Source of the DNA: an uncultured beta proteobacterium
GTDB lineage: Bacteria > Pseudomonadota > Gammaproteobacteria > Burkholderiales > Burkholderiaceae_C
DNA length: 13,738 nucleotides
NCBI GenBank assembly: GCA_903870955.1
Contig: CAIQEX010000284.1
Span: 1-13,738 of the forward strand
Direction: 5' to 3'
Under the pieces are notes generated by a model. It did not search any database and was not told the origin of the DNA. It worked only from the letters and a program-made list of their open reading frames with translations. Below, in pieces: positions 8,317-13,738 of the stretch (the stretch's first letter is position 1; each line of letters begins with the position of its first letter). The translations under genes were made by a program, and so were the position numbers.

Positions 8317-9021
8317 TTATGGCGCGAGATAGGTGGCGAGCTTGTGGCTCAATACATCAGCGGCGTCCTGCCAACTGACCTGGTAGCCGATTGTAGAAAG
8401 ATCCACGGTTTGCAGTGCGACATAGCCGCATGGGTTGATGCGGCGGAAGGGTTCGAGGTCCATCGCCACATTGAGCGCCAGGCCGTGATAGGTGCAGTTG
8501 CGGCTGACCTTGATGCCCAATGCGGCAATCTTGCCCAGCCCGGTAAAGTCCGGGTCCGAGGCATGCGCGCCCGCAATCTGCTGGCGCGGACGGTTCTCCA
8601 AGGGCGCATGTCCAGCCGGGTCATTCAGGCGCACATAGATACCGGGGGCACCGGCGACCCGGTGCCCGGTGACGCCGAAATGCAGCAGTGTGCGAATCAG
8701 CGCCTCCTCAATCCGGTAGACATATTCCTTGACGAAATAGCCAGCACGCTTCAGGTCGATGAGCGGATACGCAACCACCTGACCTGGCCCGTGGTACGTG
8801 ACCTGTCCGCCGCGGTTGGTCTGAATGACGGGAATCTGGGCCGGGTTGAAGATGTGCTCGGGTTTGCCTGCCAATCCCTGGGTGTAGACCGGCGGGTGCT
8901 CACAAATCCACAGCTGATCGTCTGTCGGTGCGGCGGGATCCAGATTGCGCTGCTCGTTAAACGCCTGCATGGCGGCGTAAGTGGGCGGGTACTCCACACG
9001 CCCCAAATGGGATATCTGCAT
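8317..9021 (-). CDS. lipB: Lipoyl(octanoyl) transferase
   Basis: A 234-residue cytoplasmic acyltransferase that moves octanoyl groups from acyl carrier protein to a lysine of lipoyl domains, providing the substrate of LipA. The family signature [12 protein letters not shown] is at 70-81. The catalytic dyad is Cys198 (RINPCGYV) with Lys164 (GKIAALG); the spacing of 34 residues equals that of the Lys/Cys pair in E. coli LipB. Between GAPGIYV and GKIAALG there are 33 residues (131-163), where the E. coli protein has about three, making an extra surface loop. The ATG is preceded by AAAGG only a few bases upstream and lies 4 bases after the DUF493 stop, which suggests translational coupling. Confidence 0.96.
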   Translation of the reverse strand: MQISHLGRVEYPPTYAAMQAFNEQRNLDPAAPTDDQLWICEHPPVYTQGLAGKPEHIFNPAQIPVIQTNRGGQVTYHGPGQVVAYPLIDLKRAGYFVKEYVYRIEEALIRTLLHFGVTGHRVAGAPGIYVRLNDPAGHAPLENRPRQQIAGAHASDPDFTGLGKIAALGIKVSRNCTYHGLALNVAMDLEPFRRINPCGYVALQTVDLSTIGYQVSWQDAADVLSHKLATYLAP

Positions 9022-9025
9022 ACCT

Positions 9026-9328
9026 TTACAGGACGACCTTCACCATCGGGTGCGTGCTGAGGGTGCGGTAAAGCTCGTCGAGTTGCTCACGGCTGGTGGC
9101 GTTCACGGTGACGGTGACGCCCAGGTATTTGCCCCCTTTGCTTTCGCGCAGCTCGATCGTGCTGGCATCAAAATCCGGGTCAAATTGTTTGGTGATCAGG
9201 GTGATGGCATGCACCAGTCCGTCGACCCGTGTGCCCATGACCTTGATCGGAAATTTGCAGGGATATTCAATCAGGGATTCGGTGCGTTTCGCGCCGGCCT
9301 GGCCGTCGGGTGCTTCAGGAGTGGACAT
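9026..9328 (-). CDS. DUF493 (YbeD-like) family protein
   Basis: A 100-residue protein. The core (18-100) matches the DUF493 family: [16 protein letters not shown] at the start, then KYLGVTVTV and a C-terminal helix and strand ending in PMVKVVL. E. coli YbeD, 87 residues, has an ACT-like ferredoxin fold and lies next to lipB; its biochemical role is not established. The immediate linkage with lipB here suggests a connection with lipoylation, by inference. I chose the ATG at 9326-9328. An upstream in-frame GTG at 9371-9373 would add 15 residues without family similarity and would lie upstream of a possible promoter -10. Confidence 0.88.
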   Translation of the reverse strand: MSTPEAPDGQAGAKRTESLIEYPCKFPIKVMGTRVDGLVHAITLITKQFDPDFDASTIELRESKGGKYLGVTVTVNATSREQLDELYRTLSTHPMVKVVL

Positions 9329-9350
9329 GTGCGATAGAGAGTGAGCACAA

Positions 9351-9356
9351 ATTATG
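9351..9356 (-). promoter_or_regulatory. Possible -10 element for the DUF493-lipB-lipA operon
   Basis: Read on the minus strand the bases are CATAAT, five of six matches to TATAAT, about 23 bases before the DUF493 ATG. The matching -35 position is poor, so this is a weak candidate. Confidence 0.3.
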
Positions 9357-9427
9357 ACGCCTTCGATGACCACCTGTTTTAGTCATCGATTTGTAAAGGG
9401 CATGTAACCGGAGGCTGGGTTTCTACG

Positions 9428-9433
9428 TATAAT
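9428..9433 (+). promoter_or_regulatory. -10 element of a probable atp operon promoter
   Basis: A perfect TATAAT lies 52 bases before the atpI ATG, pointing toward the atp operon. The -35 position (about 9404-9410, GTAACC region) is a poor match to TTGACA. Transcription would begin near 9440. Confidence 0.5.
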
Positions 9434-9436
9434 CGT

Positions 9437-9460
9437 TGGCTGTACACAAATCGGCAGCCA
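9437..9460 (+). repeat. Inverted repeat at the predicted atp transcription start
   Basis: TGGCTG (9437-9442) and CAGCCA (9455-9460) are perfectly complementary with a 12-base spacer. It lies just after the TATAAT box, so it could be an operator or a hairpin at the 5' end of the atp mRNA. A 6-bp repeat may also be chance. Confidence 0.35.
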
Positions 9461-9485
9461 CTCTGTAACCTGGGCGTAATCTGGC

Positions 9486-10019
9486 ATGGTCACAATCGCA
9501 GAGGACATGAAAGTGGTAGCGGAAAAAGACGAAGCGTACAAAGTGTATGAAGCGCATGAAGCCTGCGAAGTGGATGGACAGGAGGAAGTTTCGGACTTCA
9601 CTCCGCTAACCGCTGCAGAGGCTAAAGCGCTGCGCGAAAAACATCCCTCCATTTCGCCTTGGTGGGTTGTAGTCGGGCAAATTGGGGTTGGATTTTTAGT
9701 GACCTTGATTGCCTGGGGTGTTACAGGAAGCCAGACGGTTGGCTTGTCGGCGGCGTGCGGTGCGTTGGCGGTGATTGTTCCCGCAGCACTGTTTGCGCGG
9801 GGTGTGACGGGGCAGTTTGCCTCGGTCAACGCGGGTTCTGCGGTGATGAGCTTCTTCCTCTGGGAGTTGGTCAAGATTTTGGTGACGGTGGGCATTTTGT
9901 TGGCTGCCCAGCGTCTGGTGATAGGTCTGAGTTGGCCGGCAATGCTGGTTGGTTTGGTGGTCACAATAAAGGTGTACTGGATTGCTCTGGCTTTCAAGCG
10001 AAAGCCAAAGCCGGTATGA
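9486..10019 (+). CDS. atpI: ATP synthase subunit I
   Basis: A 177-residue membrane protein at the head of the atp operon. Four hydrophobic segments (about 59-79, 84-104, 118-141, 149-170) fit the AtpI family, which helps assemble the c-ring and is not part of the final enzyme. Identity rests on the topology and on its place directly before atpB. The first 55 or so residues are an acidic cytoplasmic tail (12 Asp/Glu against 3 Lys in residues 1-40) longer than in typical AtpI. The ATG has no obvious Shine-Dalgarno sequence. The next in-frame ATG (9507) has GAGGA but only one base away, too close to work well. There is a 43-base gap to atpB. Confidence 0.85.
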   Translation: MVTIAEDMKVVAEKDEAYKVYEAHEACEVDGQEEVSDFTPLTAAEAKALREKHPSISPWWVVVGQIGVGFLVTLIAWGVTGSQTVGLSAACGALAVIVPAALFARGVTGQFASVNAGSAVMSFFLWELVKILVTVGILLAAQRLVIGLSWPAMLVGLVVTIKVYWIALAFKRKPKPV

Positions 10020-10062
10020 ATTTGAAACGCTTAACGGCAAAAGTAACTGATACGGGTAACTG

Positions 10063-10941
10063 ATGGCTGCTGAAGAAAACGTTGCGGAACATGCCCTTAC
10101 GGCTGGTGAATACATTGGCCACCACCTAACGCATTTGCGTACAGGTCACCAAGCAGGTGTGATCGATTTCTCTGTTTACAACCTCGACTCGATTTTTTGG
10201 TCGATTCTGTTGGGCGTAGTCGGCATGTTTGTGATGTGGCGCGTGGCGCGCAGTGTCACCTCTGGTGTGCCCGGACGCATGCAGGCAGCGGTCGAAATTT
10301 TGCTGGAAATGGTTGATACACAAGCCAAAGGCATTGTGCACAACGCCCAGTCCCGCAAGTTTGTCGGTCCTCTGGCTTTGACGGTTTTTGTCTGGGTGTT
10401 CCTGATGAACTCGATGGACTTCTTGCCCGTCGACCTGTTTCACATGATCCTGGCCACCACCGGCCTGGAGCACAGCATTGAATATTTCCGTGTCGTTCCT
10501 ACGGCTGACCTGTCAATGACGCTGGGTATGTCCTGCTCGGTATTGCTGGTTTGCCTGTACTACAACATCAAGATCAAAGGCATGGGTGGTTGGGCGCATG
10601 AACTGGTGACTGCACCGTTTGGCACCAGCAAGAACCCTGTGTTTGCCCTGATCCTGGGCGTGCTGAATCTCGGCATGCAACTGATTGAATTCACCGCCAA
10701 GACCGTTTCTCACGGCATGCGGTTGTTCGGAAATATGTACGCTGGCGAGCTGGTGTTCATGTTGATCGCACTCATGGGTGCGGTTGGTTTCGGGTCGGCT
10801 ACAGGCATCGCCTTGTGGTTCGGTCATGTGGTTGCAGGTACCGGTTGGGCGATCTTTCACATTCTGATTGTTGCTCTGCAGGCCTTCATTTTCATGATGC
10901 TGACCTTGGTGTATGTGGGGCAGGCCCACGACCACCACTAA
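10063..10941 (+). CDS. atpB: ATP synthase Fo subunit a
   Basis: A 292-residue membrane subunit that forms the two proton half-channels beside the c-ring. The essential arginine is Arg220 in GMRLFGNMYAGEL, corresponding to Arg210 of E. coli. Glu229 (E. coli Glu219) and His266 in WAIFHILI (E. coli His245) are also present, as is the conserved C-terminal helix LQAFIFMML. Compared with E. coli, about 11 extra residues lie between the arginine and the last helix (around 238-258). The N-terminus is hydrophilic and His-rich. The ATG follows a weak ribosome site. Confidence 0.97.
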   Translation: MAAEENVAEHALTAGEYIGHHLTHLRTGHQAGVIDFSVYNLDSIFWSILLGVVGMFVMWRVARSVTSGVPGRMQAAVEILLEMVDTQAKGIVHNAQSRKFVGPLALTVFVWVFLMNSMDFLPVDLFHMILATTGLEHSIEYFRVVPTADLSMTLGMSCSVLLVCLYYNIKIKGMGGWAHELVTAPFGTSKNPVFALILGVLNLGMQLIEFTAKTVSHGMRLFGNMYAGELVFMLIALMGAVGFGSATGIALWFGHVVAGTGWAIFHILIVALQAFIFMMLTLVYVGQAHDHH

Positions 10942-10980
10942 GTTTGTCGGTTATTTCCTTTCTTGTTTTCTCGTTAACTT
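10942..10980 (+). promoter_or_regulatory. U-rich leader before atpE, possible translation enhancer
   Basis: Of these 39 bases 23 are T, lying just upstream of the strong atpE ribosome site AGGAG (10989-10993). In E. coli a U-rich leader before atpE raises translation so that enough subunit c is made. A similar role here is inferred from position and composition only. Confidence 0.35.
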
Positions 10981-11000
10981 AAATCCATAGGAGCTCTTAA

Positions 11001-11249
<249 letters not shown>

Positions 11250-11285
11250 GCCCTTTCGCCTCATCCAACTTAGAGAGGTGTTGTT

Positions 11286-11756
11286 GTGAGTATTAACGCA
11301 ACATTCTTCGCACAAGTAGTTGTGTTTTTCATATTGGTGATGTTCACGATGAAACTCGTGTGGCCACCGATTGCAAAAGCACTCGACGAACGCGCGCAGA
11401 AAATCGCAGACGGCCTGGCCGCTGCCGATAAGGCCAGAGCAGAGTTGACCAACGCTAACAAGCGCGTGGAAGACGAACTCGCCAAATCGCGCAACGAGAC
11501 TGCAAGTCGTCTGGCTGACGCGGAACGCCGCGCGCAAGCCATCGTTGAAGAAGCCAAGGGCAAAGCAACCGAAGAGGGCAACAAGATCATTGCTGCCGCC
11601 AAGGTTGAAGCCGAACAGCAAACCGTGAAAGCCCGTGAAGCACTGCGTGAGCAAGTGGCTGCACTGGCCGTCAAGGGTGCCGAGCAGATTCTCCGCAAGG
11701 AAGTCAATGCCGGTGTCCACGCGGAATTGCTGGGCCGTTTGAAGACCGAGCTGTAA
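11286..11756 (+). CDS. atpF: ATP synthase Fo subunit b
   Basis: A 156-residue peripheral stalk subunit, the same length as in E. coli. It has one N-terminal membrane helix (about 7-26) followed by VWPPI. A long charged, alanine-rich helix (about 35-135) dimerises as a coiled coil, and the C-terminal region ([14 protein letters not shown]) binds the delta subunit. The start is GTG at 11286-11288, preceded by GAGAGG about 7 bases upstream; no suitable ATG exists at this position. It is followed by atpH after 9 bases. Confidence 0.96.
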   Translation: MSINATFFAQVVVFFILVMFTMKLVWPPIAKALDERAQKIADGLAAADKARAELTNANKRVEDELAKSRNETASRLADAERRAQAIVEEAKGKATEEGNKIIAAAKVEAEQQTVKAREALREQVAALAVKGAEQILRKEVNAGVHAELLGRLKTEL

Positions 11757-11765
11757 GAGGACACC

Positions 11766-12296
11766 ATGGCTGAACTCGCCACTATTGCAAGACCCTATGC
11801 CGAAGCCCTTTTCAAGGCTTCTGCGGGTGACTTGGCTGCGGTAAGCGCCTGGGTCGATGAGTTGGCAGCGATTGCCGGTAACGCACAGTTGCTGCAATTT
11901 GCCGACAGTCCCAAGGTGAGCTCTGCTCAGGTTTTTGACCTGATCACAGGCGTGGCGAAATCAGTCCTTGGCGACCATGCCAAGAACTTTCTGCGCACCG
12001 TGATCGACAACGGCCGCCTCGGTGCTTTGCCTGAGATTGCCGCACAGTTCCGGGCCTTGAAAAATGCCCAGAGCGGTTCTTCGGATGCGGTGGTTTTCAG
12101 CGCATTCCCGATAGACCAGGCAGCACTGGCTGACGTGGCCGCTACGCTGGAAAAGCGTTTCGCCCGCAAGCTCAATGTGTCTGTTGAATTGCAGCCCGAT
12201 TTGATCGGTGGCATTCGCGTCGTGGTGGGGGACGAGGTTCTTGATACATCTGTCAAGGCACGTCTGGAACAAATGAAAGTGGCTTTGACAGCTTAA
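11766..12296 (+). CDS. atpH: ATP synthase F1 subunit delta
   Basis: A 176-residue soluble subunit that links the b-subunit stalk to the top of the alpha-beta hexamer. The N-terminal helical domain ([12 protein letters not shown], 5-16; [12 protein letters not shown], 74-85) and the C-terminal signature [19 protein letters not shown] (145-163) are typical of the family. The ATG has AGAGG about 5 bases upstream, and the 9-base gap after atpF suggests coupled translation. Confidence 0.96.
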   Translation: MAELATIARPYAEALFKASAGDLAAVSAWVDELAAIAGNAQLLQFADSPKVSSAQVFDLITGVAKSVLGDHAKNFLRTVIDNGRLGALPEIAAQFRALKNAQSGSSDAVVFSAFPIDQAALADVAATLEKRFARKLNVSVELQPDLIGGIRVVVGDEVLDTSVKARLEQMKVALTA

Positions 12297-12307
12297 GGCC
12301 TAAGGCC
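12294..12307 (+). repeat. Tandem TAAGGCC pair at the atpH stop
   Basis: TAAGGCC occurs twice in tandem, the first copy containing the atpH stop codon. It lies in the 49-base gap before atpA and may be a small duplication without function. Confidence 0.5.
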
Positions 12308-12345
12308 CAAGCTGCAGCCCCAACTAAAGAAAGAAGGAAAGAGTC

Positions 12346-13738
12346 ATGCAACTCAATCCCGCAGAAATCTCTGAATTGATCAAGAGCCGTATTGAAGGAC
12401 TGGCGGCCAGCGCTGACATCCGCAATCAGGGCACCGTGGTGTCGGTGACCGACGGTATCTGCCGCATTCACGGTCTGTCTGACGTGATGCAGGGCGAAAT
12501 GCTTGAATTCCCGGCTGGCAGCGATGGCTTGCCAACCTACGGATTGGCGCTGAACCTTGAGCGTGACTCTGTTGGTTCCGTGATTTTGGGCGAATACGAA
12601 CACATCTCCGAAGGCGATACCGTCAAGTGCACGGGTCGTATTCTGGAAGTGCCCGTGGGCCCCGAACTGATTGGACGCGTGGTCAATGCCTTGGGTCAGC
12701 CCATCGACGGCAAGGGCCCGATCAATGCCAAGATGACCGACGTGATCGAAAAGGTTGCGCCTGGTGTGATCGCCCGTAAATCGGTGGATCAGCCCATGCA
12801 AACGGGTCTGAAATCCATTGACTCCATGGTGCCAATCGGCCGTGGACAACGCGAACTGATCATTGGTGACCGCCAGACCGGCAAGACTGCCGTGGCTATT
12901 GACGCGATCATCAACCAGAAGGGTCAGAAAATGACCTGCGTTTACGTCGCGATCGGCCAAAAGGCCTCTTCCGTCAAGAACGTAGTGCGCGCGCTGGAAC
13001 AAGCCGGCGCTATGGAATACACCATCGTTGTGGCTGCTACGGCTTCTGAGTCGGCTGCCATGCAATATGTGTCTGCCTACTCCGGCTGCACCATGGGTGA
13101 ATACTTCCGCGACCGCGGCCAGGACGCCCTGATTGTGTATGACGATCTGTCCAAGCAAGCCGTGGCCTACCGCCAGGTATCCTTGCTGCTGCGCCGTCCC
13201 CCGGGCCGTGAAGCCTACCCTGGCGACGTGTTCTATCTTCACAGCCGTTTGCTTGAGCGTGCTGCCCGCGTGAATGCCGAGTATGTCGAAGCCTTCACCA
13301 AGGGTGAAGTCAAGGGTCAAACCGGTTCGCTGACCGCTCTGCCTATCATTGAAACGCAAGCGGGTGACGTGTCTGCCTTCGTGCCGACCAACGTGATCTC
13401 GATCACCGACGGCCAGATCTTCCTGGAAACCAGCCTGTTCAACGCCGGTGTGCGTCCCGCGATTAACGCCGGTATCTCGGTGTCCCGCGTGGGTTCTGCT
13501 GCGCAGACCAAGGTTGTAAAGGGCCAGTCCGGCGGTATCCGTAACGACTTGGCTCAGTACCGTGAATTGGCAGCCTTTGCCCAGTTCGCCTCTGACCTGG
13601 ACGAAGCTACCCGCAAGCAGCTCGACCGTGGTGCCCGCGTGACCGAATTGCTCAAGCAAAAGCAGTACAGCCCGCTGTCCATCAGCATGATGAGCGCGTC
13701 TCTGTTTGCCGTGAACAAGGGTTTCATGGACGACATCG
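12346..13738 (+). CDS. atpA: ATP synthase F1 subunit alpha, 3' end cut by the window
   Basis: 464 codons are visible; family members have about 513, so roughly the last 50 residues lie beyond the window. This is the non-catalytic nucleotide-binding subunit of the F1 hexamer. The Walker A motif GDRQTGKT is at 174-181 (Lys180). The Walker B region ALIVYDDLS has Asp266 and Asp267. The arginine finger that reaches the beta-subunit catalytic site is Arg381 ([10 protein letters not shown]), matching Arg376 of E. coli. The ATG start is preceded by AAGGA 7 bases upstream and gives the usual N-terminus ([13 protein letters not shown]). The frame is uninterrupted to the window edge. Confidence 0.97.
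   Translation, partial: MQLNPAEISELIKSRIEGLAASADIRNQGTVVSVTDGICRIHGLSDVMQGEMLEFPAGSDGLPTYGLALNLERDSVGSVILGEYEHISEGDTVKCTGRILEVPVGPELIGRVVNALGQPIDGKGPINAKMTDVIEKVAPGVIARKSVDQPMQTGLKSIDSMVPIGRGQRELIIGDRQTGKTAVAIDAIINQKGQKMTCVYVAIGQKASSVKNVVRALEQAGAMEYTIVVAATASESAAMQYVSAYSGCTMGEYFRDRGQDALIVYDDLSKQAVAYRQVSLLLRRPPGREAYPGDVFYLHSRLLERAARVNAEYVEAFTKGEVKGQTGSLTALPIIETQAGDVSAFVPTNVISITDGQIFLETSLFNAGVRPAINAGISVSRVGSAAQTKVVKGQSGGIRNDLAQYRELAAFAQFASDLDEATRKQLDRGARVTELLKQKQYSPLSISMMSASLFAVNKGFMDDI

Noticed and set aside
8155..9060. 301-codon open frame on the plus strand opposite lipB and the start of lipA
   Set aside because: Antisense to lipA and lipB, which carry all catalytic motifs; no domain seen in the opposite frame.
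9329..9373. Upstream GTG start for the DUF493 gene
   Set aside because: The extra residues do not resemble the family, and the extension overlaps a possible promoter; the ATG at 9328 gives a normal length.
12253..13659. 468-codon open frame on the minus strand opposite atpA
   Set aside because: It lies entirely antisense to atpA and the end of atpH, reads as a low-complexity His/Gly/Arg-rich protein without a recognisable domain, and is explained by the codon bias of the real genes.

Overview
The window looks like a chromosomal segment of a betaproteobacterium of the order Burkholderiales, probably family Comamonadaceae (Rhodoferax or Polaromonas-like). I infer this from the protein sequences of the ATP synthase and lipoate genes, the moderately GC-rich coding sequence and the lipoprotein with a Cys-Gly-run start. 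No database was consulted. I see no tRNA, rRNA, CRISPR array, insertion sequence or phage gene.

Left part (1 to about 7240), signalling and envelope genes: the 3' end of a LuxR/NarL-type response regulator (+). It is followed by a 233-base intergenic stretch with repeated TGCGAA-type boxes, then a secreted lipoprotein peptidase of family S41 with a PDZ domain (+). Convergent to it lies a CYTH-CHAD protein (-), a probable triphosphate/polyphosphate-related enzyme. Divergent from that is a very large hybrid sensor histidine kinase (+) with a Cache-like sensor, kinase core, two receiver domains and an HPt domain. This kinase has no ATG near its 5' end, and the TTG start chosen here lies in one arm of a perfect inverted repeat.

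Middle part (7268 to 9328), all on the minus strand: a compact operon reading DUF493 (YbeD-like), lipB, lipA. LipB moves octanoate from acyl carrier protein to lipoyl domains, and LipA inserts the two sulfurs, so together they make protein-bound lipoate. The DUF493 gene stops 4 bases before lipB starts.

Right part (9486 to the end), all on the plus strand: the F1Fo ATP synthase operon in the standard order atpI, atpB, atpE, atpF, atpH, atpA. atpA is cut by the window end about 50 codons short; atpG, atpD and atpC would be expected next. All catalytic and proton-path residues that I checked are present. Subunit c carries Asp60 without a sodium-type signature, so proton coupling is expected. 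The lip and atp operons are divergent and share a 157-base intergenic region with a perfect TATAAT box facing atpI.

The lip and atp regions are ordinary housekeeping DNA. The more interesting material is the regulatory DNA upstream of the S41 peptidase and of the hybrid kinase, and some lineage-type insertions and extensions (LuxR HTH loop, LipB loop, AtpI N-terminus, kinase C-terminus). I found no clear evidence of an entirely new system.
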